14,717 nt of DNA from a bacterium UBP1_UBA4783 (GCA_002403075.1 DHHB01000016.1:1-14717), one strand, 5' to 3'. Shown: positions 5,954-13,619, counted from the first letter of the stretch. Notes: generated by a model from the sequence alone, not told the origin. Made by a program: numbers and translations.

Positions 5954-7285
5954 ATGAGCGAGCCGACGAGCGGCGACCGCGGCGAGCGGCAGGAACGGCT
6001 CAAAGAGATTATCAAGGAGCTGCATGCCGGCGTTCCCGTCGAAAAGCTCCAGAAGACCTTCGCGAAGATCATCAAGGACACATCGCCGGAGGAGATCGCC
6101 GCGATGGAGAACGCCCTTATCGAGGAGGGCTTTCCCGTCGACGAGGTCCGGAGGCTCTGCGACGTGCACGTGCGGGTGTTCGACAAGGCGCTGAAGAAGC
6201 TCGGAAAGCCGGGCAAGGTGCCGGGCCACCCGGTGTACACGTTTCTGCAGGAGAACAAGGCGGCCAAGGAGATCCTGAAGGAGCTCGACAAACGCTCGAA
6301 GCACCTGCGGGACAACGACACGAAGATGGGGGCCCTCGCCGCCTTCGCCGAGAGCTTCGCGCGGTTCAAGCAGATCGAGAAGCACTATGCCCGCAAGGAG
6401 TATCAGCTCTTCCCGGCGCTCGAGCGAAAGGGCTTCACGGGACCGACGAAAGTGATGTGGAGCAAGCACGACGAGATCCGCGCGACGATAAGGGCCGCTG
6501 AGGCCGCGCTGCACGCGAAGGACTGGAAGAACCTCCGCGAGCACGTCAAATCGCTGCGGGACGCCGCGAAGAAGATGATATTCCTCGAGGAAAAGATCCT
6601 CTACCCGACCGCCTCGCGCAAGCTCACCGACGTCGAATGGGCCGACATCAAGCGCGGCGAGAGCGAGATCGGATACGCGTGGGTGACGCCGTCGAACCTC
6701 TGGGACGCCGAGATCGCGAAGGCGCTCTCCCTCGCCCACGGAGGAGCCCCGGCCGCCGGAACGGGCTCCGGCGCCGCGGCGGGAGCCGCCACCGGTTCCG
6801 GCGCCACGGACGCTCCGCGGGACTCCGGCGCGAACGCGGGCGGATCCGGCGCGGCCGGGAGCGTCCCCTTCGCGGGACCGGGCGGGATCATTCTCTCCGA
6901 GGGCGCGCTCTCTCCCGGACAGATCGATCTCATGATGCGGGCGCTTCCCGTCGACGTCACCTTCGTCGACGAGAACGACGTCGTGCGGTACTACTCGGCG
7001 AGTGAGCACCGGATCTTTCCGCGCAGCCCCGGCATCATCGGCCGCGCCGTGCAGAACTGCCATCCGCCGAAAAGCGTCCACGTCGTGAACGACATCATCA
7101 AGAGCTTCCGCGAGAAAACGAAATCGGTCGCCGAGTTCTGGATTCAGTCGAACGGGCAGTTCATCCACATACGATACTTCCCCGTGTACGACGCGCAGGG
7201 CGTCTATCGCGGGGTCGTCGAGGTGAGCCAGGAGGTTTCAGGCGTCCGCGCGCTCGAGGGGGAGCGGCGGATACTCGATTGGTGA
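5954..7285 (+). CDS. DUF438 - hemerythrin - PAS domain protein, putative O2/NO/redox sensor
   Basis: This 443-residue soluble protein has three modules. Residues 14-82 match DUF438, with the KLQKTFAKII...SPEEIAAMENALI pattern. Residues 88-225 form a hemerythrin-like four-helix bundle with candidate di-iron ligands H92, H144, E149, H172, H197 and E212/E213. Residues 318-432 form a PAS-like domain with the family-typical CHPP motif (C369-H370). An Ala/Gly/Ser-rich low-complexity linker (263-310) joins the last two. The family is common in anaerobes and is inferred to sense or bind O2, NO or redox state; direct biochemical data are sparse. No kinase, HTH or methyl-accepting output domain is present, so it must act through a partner or as a scavenger. 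The ATG has AAGGAG 8 bases upstream. It sits directly before nrfHA. Confidence 0.9.
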   Translation: MSEPTSGDRGERQERLKEIIKELHAGVPVEKLQKTFAKIIKDTSPEEIAAMENALIEEGFPVDEVRRLCDVHVRVFDKALKKLGKPGKVPGHPVYTFLQENKAAKEILKELDKRSKHLRDNDTKMGALAAFAESFARFKQIEKHYARKEYQLFPALERKGFTGPTKVMWSKHDEIRATIRAAEAALHAKDWKNLREHVKSLRDAAKKMIFLEEKILYPTASRKLTDVEWADIKRGESEIGYAWVTPSNLWDAEIAKALSLAHGGAPAAGTGSGAAAGAATGSGATDAPRDSGANAGGSGAAGSVPFAGPGGIILSEGALSPGQIDLMMRALPVDVTFVDENDVVRYYSASEHRIFPRSPGIIGRAVQNCHPPKSVHVVNDIIKSFREKTKSVAEFWIQSNGQFIHIRYFPVYDAQGVYRGVVEVSQEVSGVRALEGERRILDW

Positions 7286-7350
7286 CGGGACCGCGGCGCG
7301 GCGCCCGCCGGCCCCGGAGCCCCGCCCCGCCTGTTCGAGCGACGACACGC

Positions 7351-7800
7351 ATGGCATTCAACAGGAAACACGCTCTCGCGATCTGTCTCGGCGCGGCCGC
7401 GGGCCTTTCGGTCTACACGTTCATATACGCGCGCGGTTTCTCCTATCTCGGCGACGAGGCGAAGACGTGCATGAACTGCCACGTCATGCGCGCCCAGTTC
7501 GACTCGTGGAACCGCTCGAGCCACCGCGCGGCCGCCGCGTGCAACGGCTGCCACACGCCGAAGAACATGTTCGCAAAATACGCCGTCAAGGGCCTGAACG
7601 GCTTCAACCACGGACTGGCTTTCACGACGGGCCGGTTTCCGGACCCCATCGTGATAAAGCAATTCAACGCGGGCGTCGCCCGCGGTAACTGCTACCGCTG
7701 CCACGAGGGGATGGTTGGGCGGATGCTGATGCTGAACGAACCGAGCGAGCTCGACTGCACGAGATGCCACGGCAACGTCGGGCATCGGGAGAGAACGTAG
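7351..7800 (+). CDS. nrfH: NrfH-type tetraheme c-type cytochrome (membrane quinol dehydrogenase subunit)
   Basis: This 149-residue NapC/NirT-family protein takes electrons from menaquinol and passes them to NrfA at the outer face of the cytoplasmic membrane. One N-terminal anchor helix (about 7-27) precedes four heme motifs: CMNCH (40-44), CNGCH (64-68), CYRCH (114-118) and CTRCH (136-140). M46 just after the first motif matches the unusual Met ligand of heme 1 in Desulfovibrio NrfH, and the NVGH ending (H145) matches its C-terminal His. The ATG at 7351 is chosen because the hydrophobic anchor follows at once; no strong ribosome binding site is visible. A GTG at 7282 overlapping the previous stop would add an Arg/Pro-rich stretch unlike the family. 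It lies 37 bases before nrfA. Confidence 0.93.
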   Translation: MAFNRKHALAICLGAAAGLSVYTFIYARGFSYLGDEAKTCMNCHVMRAQFDSWNRSSHRAAAACNGCHTPKNMFAKYAVKGLNGFNHGLAFTTGRFPDPIVIKQFNAGVARGNCYRCHEGMVGRMLMLNEPSELDCTRCHGNVGHRERT

Positions 7801-7837
7801 CCGGCGGTCGCGCCCGCGCACGAAAAGGAGCCCGGGG

Positions 7838-9136
7838 ATGGCAATCAAACCGCTCTCGAAGGAGAACAAGCTCTACACGGCGATATTCATTCTCGCCGCC
7901 GCATTCACGATCGTCGTCGCGGCGCTTCTCGTGAACATCGTCGAGCGCAAGCGCGAGGCGGTGCGCTACCCGTTCAAGGTGGTCGACGTCTCGAGCACGG
8001 AGATCGATCCGGCCGTATGGGGGAAGAACTTCCCCTTCGAGTACGACGCGTTCGTGAAGACGAAGCTCGACTACGGCGCGACGACGTACGGAGGCTCGAC
8101 GCCGTACGACAAGCTCGAGCGAAAGCCCGCGCTCCGGCGCCTCTGGGCGGGCAACGCCTTCGCGGTCGATTACAAGGAGGATCGCGGGCACTACTACTCC
8201 CAGATCGATCAGGCGGAAACGAAGCGCGTCGAGGTCGTCTCGCAGCCGGGCGCCTGCATCAACTGCCACGCCGCCGAAGCGCCCGGGCTCATCGAGGAGC
8301 TCGGCTGGGTCGCGTTCAACAAAACCCCGTACAACGACCTCAAGGGGCGCCTCACGACGGGATCCTCGTGCGCCGACTGCCACGATCCCGAGACGATGGC
8401 GCTGCGCGTCACGCGTCCGGCGTTCAGGAACGCGATGGAGGAGGCCGGCGTCGATCTCGCGAAGGCGACGCGCCAGGAGATGCGCGCGTACGTCTGCGCG
8501 CAGTGCCACTCGGAATACTATTTCAAGGGGGACGACAAGATACTCACCTTCCCGTGGAGCCGAGGGCGAACGATCGATGCGATCGAGGCTCACTACGACG
8601 AGTACGCCTTCAGCGACTGGACGCACGCGGAGACGCGCGCGCCGATGATCAAGATCCAGCACCCCGAGTTCGAGCTCTGGGGAACGGGCGTGCACGCGCA
8701 GTCGGGCCTCGCCTGCGCCGACTGCCACATGCCGTACATCCGCGAGGGGAGCGTCAAGATCTCCGACCACTGGGTGCGAAGCCCGCTGGTCAACGTGGAG
8801 CGCGCGTGCCAAGTCTGCCACCGCCTCACGAAAGACGAGCTCCTCGACCGCGTGGCGTCGATTCAAGACCGCACCGCGGGGCTCCTCGGGAGGACCGAAA
8901 CGGCGCTCGTCTCGGCGATCGACGCGATCGCCGGTGCGCGCGAGGCGGGGGCGGGAGAGAAAGCGCTCGCCGAGGCTCTCCGGCTCCACCGCTCCGCGCA
9001 GATGCGGTGGGATTTCATCGCGTCGGAGAACAGCACGGGGTTTCACAGCCCGCAGGAGGCGGCGCGGGTGCTCGCCGAGGCGATCGATCTCGCCCGTCAG
9101 GCGGAGCTCGCGGCGGGCGCGGCCCGGAAACGGTAG
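7838..9136 (+). CDS. nrfA: NrfA-type pentaheme cytochrome c nitrite reductase with CXXCH at the catalytic heme
   Basis: This 432-residue protein reduces nitrite to ammonium with six electrons and can also reduce NO and hydroxylamine. An N-terminal hydrophobic helix (about 12-34) is a signal or membrane anchor. Five heme motifs are present: CINCH (140-144), CADCH (178-182), CAQCH (220-224), CADCH (293-297) and CQVCH (324-328). The first is the catalytic heme, which in most NrfA is CXXCK; here His replaces Lys. Other catalytic features are kept: R116 in RGHYYSQ, Y227 after heme 3, H275 in QHPEF, and a calcium-site pattern E226-Y227 / K272-x-Q274. H403 in GFHSP is a likely distal heme ligand. 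The ATG has AAAGGAG about 7 bases upstream. It is in the usual nrfHA order and lies 18 bases before the activase gene, so co-transcription with the radical enzyme is likely. Confidence 0.94.
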   Translation: MAIKPLSKENKLYTAIFILAAAFTIVVAALLVNIVERKREAVRYPFKVVDVSSTEIDPAVWGKNFPFEYDAFVKTKLDYGATTYGGSTPYDKLERKPALRRLWAGNAFAVDYKEDRGHYYSQIDQAETKRVEVVSQPGACINCHAAEAPGLIEELGWVAFNKTPYNDLKGRLTTGSSCADCHDPETMALRVTRPAFRNAMEEAGVDLAKATRQEMRAYVCAQCHSEYYFKGDDKILTFPWSRGRTIDAIEAHYDEYAFSDWTHAETRAPMIKIQHPEFELWGTGVHAQSGLACADCHMPYIREGSVKISDHWVRSPLVNVERACQVCHRLTKDELLDRVASIQDRTAGLLGRTETALVSAIDAIAGAREAGAGEKALAEALRLHRSAQMRWDFIASENSTGFHSPQEAARVLAEAIDLARQAELAAGAARKR

Positions 9137-9154
9137 CCGCGCGGAAAGGCGATC

Positions 9155-10063
9155 GTGGCGACGGGACTCGTCTTCGACATCAGACGCTACTCCATCCACG
9201 ACGGGCCGGGCATCCGGACGACCGTCTTCTTCAAGGGCTGCCCGCTCGCGTGCGCTTGGTGCCACAACCCGGAAAGCCAGACCCCGGAGCCGGAGCTCCT
9301 CTACCGCGAGAGCCGCTGCATGCGATGCAAGGCCTGCCTCGCCGCGTGCATGAACGAGGCGATCTCGTGGTCCGGGGACGTCCCCGTCGTCGACGCGGGG
9401 CGCTGCGAGCGGTGCGGCTCCTGCGCCGAGGCCTGCTGCACCGACGCGCGCGAGCTCGTCGGACGAGAGATGGCCGTGGCGGAGGTCATGGCGGAGGTCG
9501 AGCGCGACACGCCCTTCTACGAGGAATCGGGCGGCGGCGTCACGCTCTCGGGGGGAGAGCCTCTCGCGCAGGCGGAGTTCGCCCTCGAGCTCCTCAAGGC
9601 CTGCAAGGCGCGCGGCATTCACACGGCCGTCGACACCTGCGGGCACGCGCCGTGGGAGACGCTCGACCGCGTACGGCCGTACGTAGACCTCTTTCTCTAC
9701 GACATAAAGATGATCGACGACGAACGGCACCGGCGGTACACGGGCGCCTCGAACGAATCATTATTGAATAATCTGCAATTGCTTTCGCGCCATGGACATA
9801 ACATAATACTCGCGGTCCCCGTCATATCGGGGGTGAACGACGACACCGAGGCCGCGCGGCGGCTCGGCGAGTTCGCCGCGGCGCTGCCGGGCAACCACGG
9901 CGTGATCCTCCTGCCGTTTCACCGCCTCGGCGTCGACAAATATGCGCTTCTCGGGCGCGAGTACGTCTACGCTGATCTCGAGGCGCCCGCCGAGGAGCGG
10001 CTCTCGGAGATCTCCCGCGTGCTCGTCGGATACGGGCTGCGCGTGAGCGTCGGAGGCTCGTGA
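9155..10063 (+). CDS. Glycyl radical enzyme activase (radical SAM, PflA-type with ferredoxin insert)
   Basis: This 302-residue cytoplasmic enzyme generates the glycyl radical on its partner using S-adenosylmethionine. The radical-SAM cluster motif is C29-x3-C33-x2-C36 (KGCPLACAWCHNP). An inserted ferredoxin-like domain adds two more [4Fe-4S] motifs, C55/C58/C61/C65 and C84/C87/C90/C94, as is usual for activases of dehydratase-, decarboxylase- and lyase-type glycyl radical enzymes but not for the short PflA of pyruvate formate-lyase. SGGEP (132-136) is the SAM amino-group-binding motif, and the DTCGHAPWETL segment is also typical. The start is a GTG with AAAGG 5 bases upstream, 18 bases after nrfA. 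The stop is 4 bases before the glycyl radical enzyme start, so the two are almost certainly cognate and co-translated. Confidence 0.95.
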   Translation: MATGLVFDIRRYSIHDGPGIRTTVFFKGCPLACAWCHNPESQTPEPELLYRESRCMRCKACLAACMNEAISWSGDVPVVDAGRCERCGSCAEACCTDARELVGREMAVAEVMAEVERDTPFYEESGGGVTLSGGEPLAQAEFALELLKACKARGIHTAVDTCGHAPWETLDRVRPYVDLFLYDIKMIDDERHRRYTGASNESLLNNLQLLSRHGHNIILAVPVISGVNDDTEAARRLGEFAAALPGNHGVILLPFHRLGVDKYALLGREYVYADLEAPAEERLSEISRVLVGYGLRVSVGGS

Positions 10064-10067
10064 CGTC

Positions 10068-12431
10068 ATGATGACCGATCGCGTCAAGCGGCTGCGCCAA
10101 GAAAGCCTCGAGGCGAAACCGTCGATCTCGACCGAGCGCGCCGAGCTCGTCACGGAGTTCTACCGGCAAAACGGCGGCTTCATGTCGGAGCCGGTGCGGC
10201 GCGCACTCGCTTTCAAGTACATCCTCGAGCACAAGGCGATATACATCGGCGAGGGCGAGCTCGTCGTCGGCGAGAAGGGTCCCGCGCCGAAGGCGACGCC
10301 GACCTACCCGGAGCTCTGCTGCCACAGCCTCGACGACCTCGACATCCTGAACTCCCGCGAGAAGATACCGTTCGCCGTGAGCCCCGAGGCGAGAGACGTC
10401 TACCAGAATACGATCATCCCCTTCTGGTGCGGGCGCTCGATGCGCGATCTCATCTTCCGGGAGATGACGGCCGACTGGAGGGCCGCCTACGACGCGGGCG
10501 TCTTCACCGAGTTCATGGAGCAGCGAGCGCCGGGACACACCGTCCTCGACGACAAGATCTACCGCAAGGGCATGCTCGATTTTCAGAAGGATATCGAGCG
10601 GAGCTTCGCCTCGCTCGATTACCTGAGCGACCCGCGCGCCTACGACAAGGAGCAGGAGCTCTTCGCCATGCACCTCGTCGCCGCGGCTCTCGTGAGCTTC
10701 GCCGAGCGGCACGCCGAGCGGGCGCGGGAGCTCGCCGCGGGCGAGAGCGATCCCGCGCGCCGGGCCGAGCTCGAGCGTATCGCGGAGGTCTGCTCGCGGG
10801 TGCCGGCCCGCGCCCCGCGGGATTTCCACGAGGCGATCCAGTACTACTGGTTCGTTCACCTCGGGGTCACGATCGAGCTCAACACGTGGGACTCGTTCTG
10901 TCCGGGGCACCTCGACCGGCACCTCGAGCCCTTCTACCGCGCCGGGATCGAGAGCGGCGCCCTCACGCGCGATCGCGCGGAGGAGCTCCTCCAGTGCCTC
11001 TGGATCAAGTTCAACAACCAGCCCGCCCCTCCCAAGGTCGGCGTCACCGCCGCCGAGAGCGGGACGTACACCGACTTCGCGCAGATCAACACCGGGGGTC
11101 TGCTCGAGGACGGCTCGGACGGCGTGAACGAGATCACCTACCTCATCCTCGACGTCGTCGAGGAGATGCGGCTCCTCCAGCCGAGCTCCTCCGTGCAGGC
11201 GAGCAGGAAAAATCCCGACCGGTTCATCGAGCGCGCCGCGAGGATCATCCGCACGGGGTTCGGTCAGCCGTCCGTCTTCAACGCCGACCTCATCGTCGAG
11301 GAGCTCGTGCGGCAGGGCAAATCGGTCGCCGACGCGCGAAGCGGCGGCTCGAGCGGCTGCGTGGAGGTCGGCGCCTTCGGCAAGGAGAACTACAACCTCA
11401 CCGGCTACTTCAACATGCCGAAGGTTCTCGAGATCGCGCTCCACGACGGCGTTGATCCGAGAACGGGGAGCCTCGTCGGCGCGAGGACGGGCGATCCGCG
11501 GAGCTTCCGGAGCTTCGACGAGGTCGCCGCCGCCTTCGAGAAACAGGTCCGCCGGTTCGTCGACGTCAAGATACGCGGCAACAACGTCATCGAGCGCCTC
11601 TACGCCGGCTTCATGCCGGCGCCGTTCCTCTCGCTCCTCATCGACGACTGCGTCGCGCGCGGACGCGACTACCACGACGGAGGCGCCCGGTACAACACGA
11701 GCTACATCCAAGGGGTCGGTCTCGGCACGATGGCCGACGCGATGACGGCGCTGAAATTCCACGTCTTCGACGAGATGACGGTTTCCATGGAGGCGTTTCT
11801 CGCGGCGCTCGAGGGCGATTTCGAGGGGCGCGAGCAGCTCCGGCAGACGCTTCTCAACAAGACGCCGCGCTACGGAAACGACGACGACTACGCCGACGCC
11901 GAGATGGTCCGCGTGTTCGAGATCTACTTCTCGGCGATCGACGGGCGCCCCAACACGAAGGGGGGCGAATACCGGATCAATCTCCTCCCGACGACCGTCC
12001 ACGTGTACTTCGGATCGGTGACCGGGGCGACTCCCGACGGACGCCGCGCGGGGACCCCCCTCTCGGAGGGGGTCTCGCCCGTGCAGGGCGCCGACCGCCG
12101 CGGCCCGACGGCCGTGCTCCGGTCCGTGGCCAAGATGGACCACGTCCGCACCGGCGGAACGCTCCTCAACCAGAAGTTCACGCCGCGGCTCCTCGCGGGG
12201 GACGAGGGCCTCGAAAAGCTCGTGCGGCTCGTCAGGGGCTTCTTCCGCCTCGGAGGACATCACGTGCAGTTCAACGTCGTCGACGCGGAGACGCTCCGCG
12301 ACGCGCAGGCGAACCCCGAGCTGCACCGCGGCCTCATCGTGCGGGTCGCGGGCTACAGCGACTACTTCTGCGACCTCGGCAAGGCCCTCCAGGACGAGAT
12401 CATCGCCCGCACGGAGCACTCCGACATATAG
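10068..12431 (+). CDS. hypD: Glycyl radical enzyme, probable trans-4-hydroxy-L-proline dehydratase (HypD-type)
   Basis: This 787-residue protein has the full PFL-like barrel and the C-terminal glycyl loop RVAGYSDYF with radical site G762. The Cys loop is GCVEVGAFGKE with thiyl C431 and general base E433. From memory, the Clostridioides difficile HypD active site comprises F152, H160, D278, S334, F340, C434, E436, Y450, L643, T645 and G765. The same residues occur here at F149, H157, D275, S331, F337, C431, E433, Y447, L640, T642 and G762, all offset by exactly -3, which is strong evidence for the same reaction: dehydration of trans-4-hydroxy-L-proline to (S)-pyrroline-5-carboxylate. It is unrelated to the hydrogenase maturation protein also called HypD. 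No pyrroline-5-carboxylate reductase (proC) gene is adjacent in this window, unlike many hypD loci. Either ATG, 10068 or 10071, could start; GGAGG lies 11 or 14 bases upstream. A related GRE with another hydroxyproline-like substrate remains possible. Confidence 0.85.
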   Translation: MMTDRVKRLRQESLEAKPSISTERAELVTEFYRQNGGFMSEPVRRALAFKYILEHKAIYIGEGELVVGEKGPAPKATPTYPELCCHSLDDLDILNSREKIPFAVSPEARDVYQNTIIPFWCGRSMRDLIFREMTADWRAAYDAGVFTEFMEQRAPGHTVLDDKIYRKGMLDFQKDIERSFASLDYLSDPRAYDKEQELFAMHLVAAALVSFAERHAERARELAAGESDPARRAELERIAEVCSRVPARAPRDFHEAIQYYWFVHLGVTIELNTWDSFCPGHLDRHLEPFYRAGIESGALTRDRAEELLQCLWIKFNNQPAPPKVGVTAAESGTYTDFAQINTGGLLEDGSDGVNEITYLILDVVEEMRLLQPSSSVQASRKNPDRFIERAARIIRTGFGQPSVFNADLIVEELVRQGKSVADARSGGSSGCVEVGAFGKENYNLTGYFNMPKVLEIALHDGVDPRTGSLVGARTGDPRSFRSFDEVAAAFEKQVRRFVDVKIRGNNVIERLYAGFMPAPFLSLLIDDCVARGRDYHDGGARYNTSYIQGVGLGTMADAMTALKFHVFDEMTVSMEAFLAALEGDFEGREQLRQTLLNKTPRYGNDDDYADAEMVRVFEIYFSAIDGRPNTKGGEYRINLLPTTVHVYFGSVTGATPDGRRAGTPLSEGVSPVQGADRRGPTAVLRSVAKMDHVRTGGTLLNQKFTPRLLAGDEGLEKLVRLVRGFFRLGGHHVQFNVVDAETLRDAQANPELHRGLIVRVAGYSDYFCDLGKALQDEIIARTEHSDI

Positions 12432-12451
12432 CGACGTCCGCCCTGCGAGCC

Positions 12452-12471
12452 GCCCGCTTGGACCCGCGGGC
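12452..12471 (+). terminator. Weak GC hairpin after the glycyl radical enzyme gene
   Basis: GCCCGC (12452-12457) pairs with GCGGGC (12466-12471) around an eight-base loop, with a possible bulged extension GCC/GGC. There is no U-tract. It lies 20 bases after the stop and just before the kinase promoter, a suitable place for a terminator, but it could be chance in such GC-rich sequence. Confidence 0.3.
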
Positions 12472-12495
12472 CGGCCGCCGTCCGGCGTATATCAA

Positions 12496-12525
12496 TCGAC
12501 ATCGTGCCCCGCGCCGTCGTATGAT
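12496..12525 (+). promoter_or_regulatory. Sigma-70-type promoter of the Ser/Thr kinase gene
   Basis: TCGACA (12496-12501, 5 of 6) and TATGAT (12520-12525, 5 of 6) are separated by 18 bases. The predicted start near 12532 leaves a leader of about 23 bases, which contains the GGAGG ribosome binding site (12543-12547). It separates the kinase gene from the preceding operon. Confidence 0.6.
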
Positions 12526-12554
12526 GGTCCGCGAGGGGATCCGGAGGTTTTCCC

Positions 12555-13583
12555 GTGGAGAGGAACGGCGGACCGAGGTACGACGGCGGCGCGTCGCGGA
12601 TGCGCCCGACGGGCACCATCGTCGGCAATTACCGCCTCGGCGAGAAGATCGACGAGGGCGGCATGGGCCTCGTCTACCGGGCCGTGGACACGAAGATCGG
12701 CCGCACGGTGGCGCTCAAGTTCCTCCACCCCGATCTCGCCCGCGACCCGAAGGCCCGAGGCAGGTTCATACAGGAGGCGCGCGCCGCCTCCTCTCTCGGC
12801 CATCCGAACATCTGCACGATTTTCCAAATAGACGAGACGCGCGACGGCGAGACTTTCCTCGCGATGGCATACTACGAGGGCGAGACCCTCCAGAAACGCA
12901 TCGCCCGCGGTCCGCTCGCGCTCGACGAGGCGCTGGACATCGCCGGGCAGGTCGCGCAGGGGCTCTCGAAGGCGCACGCGAGAGGGCTCGTCCACCGCGA
13001 CATTAAGCCGGCGAATATCTTCGTCACCCACGACGGGCTCGTGAAGATCCTCGACTTCGGCCTCGCCGCGCTTGCCGCCGAGGCGCGGCTCTCGACGCCC
13101 GGTTCGCATCCCGGCACGCCCCGCTACATGACGCCGGAGCAGGCGCGCGGCGAGGAGACGGACGAGCGGAGCGACATCTGGTCGCTCGGGGCGATGCTGT
13201 ACGAGATGATCGCGGGCGTGCCGGCCTTCCCCGCCGAATACGATCAGGCCTCTCTGCTCGCGATCGCGGGCGAGAAGCAGAAGCCGCTCGCGTCGAGGCG
13301 CGCCGGCGCGCCGGCGGAGCTCGAAAGGATCGTCGAAAAGGCGCTCGCAAAGGATCCCGACGCCCGCTACCGGGACGCCGAGGACCTCATGGTCGATCTC
13401 AAGCGCCTCGCGAAAACGGTCGCCCTCAAGAGCGCGGCGGCCCGCGTCTCGCGGGCCGCCGCGTCGGAACCGGCGCCGCCGCGCCGCCGTGCGCGGCGGC
13501 CGCTGATCGTCGCGCTTTCGATCCTCGCCGTCTCCGTCGCCGTCATCGTGATCGCCGCGATCATGATGAGCCGCGCCAAATAA
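12555..13583 (+). CDS. Membrane-anchored PknB-type serine/threonine protein kinase
   Basis: This 342-residue protein contains a complete eukaryotic-like kinase domain (about 26-285). Visible features are the glycine loop EGGMGLVYRA (34-43), catalytic K55 in VALKF, alpha-C E74, the catalytic loop HRDIKPAN with D149 and N154, DFG at 167-169 and the P+1 element MTPE (192-195). All residues for activity are present. A basic Arg/Pro-rich juxtamembrane stretch (297-315) leads to one transmembrane helix (about 316-337), and the protein stops five residues later with no extracellular sensor domain. That differs from PknB proteins with PASTA repeats or the long WD40/TPR-type C-terminal parts common in some bacteria. 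The GTG at 12555 has GGAGG 7 bases upstream; the M16 start is less likely. The gene converges with the minus-strand pair that follows. Targets are unknown. Confidence 0.93.
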   Translation: MERNGGPRYDGGASRMRPTGTIVGNYRLGEKIDEGGMGLVYRAVDTKIGRTVALKFLHPDLARDPKARGRFIQEARAASSLGHPNICTIFQIDETRDGETFLAMAYYEGETLQKRIARGPLALDEALDIAGQVAQGLSKAHARGLVHRDIKPANIFVTHDGLVKILDFGLAALAAEARLSTPGSHPGTPRYMTPEQARGEETDERSDIWSLGAMLYEMIAGVPAFPAEYDQASLLAIAGEKQKPLASRRAGAPAELERIVEKALAKDPDARYRDAEDLMVDLKRLAKTVALKSAAARVSRAAASEPAPPRRRARRPLIVALSILAVSVAVIVIAAIMMSRAK

Positions 13584-13603
13584 TGGAATTATAGGCTGCG
13601 ATC

Positions 13604-13619
13604 GCGGCCCGGGCCGCGG
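13604..13619. terminator. GC palindrome between convergent genes, possible bidirectional terminator
   Basis: CGCGGCCC/GGGCCGCG is a perfect 16-base palindrome lying 20 bases after the kinase stop and 15 bases after the stop of the converging small membrane protein gene. Its position between two convergent stops fits a shared terminator. It lacks a U-tract, and the stem would be short once a loop forms. Confidence 0.35.

Noticed and set aside
5294..7168. A 624-codon minus-strand frame opposite rnk and the DUF438 gene
   Set aside because: Shadow of GC-rich coding sequence. It also crosses the hairpin at 5307-5341 and has no plausible domain.
7664..9730. A 688-codon open frame on the minus strand opposite nrfA and the activase
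   Set aside because: It is antisense to genes with clear heme and radical-SAM motifs. Its translation is Arg/Asp/Glu/Val-rich low-complexity sequence typical of the opposite strand of GC-rich genes.
9822..12419. An 865-codon open frame on the minus strand opposite the glycyl radical enzyme
   Set aside because: Same reason: no motif, biased composition, and the plus strand encodes a full-length enzyme with every active-site residue in place.
10068..12431. Assignment as pyruvate formate-lyase or choline trimethylamine-lyase
   Set aside because: Pyruvate formate-lyase has a double Cys in the active-site loop, whereas this protein has GCVE. The residues around the pocket match hydroxyproline dehydratase at a constant offset, which I could not obtain for choline lyase from memory.
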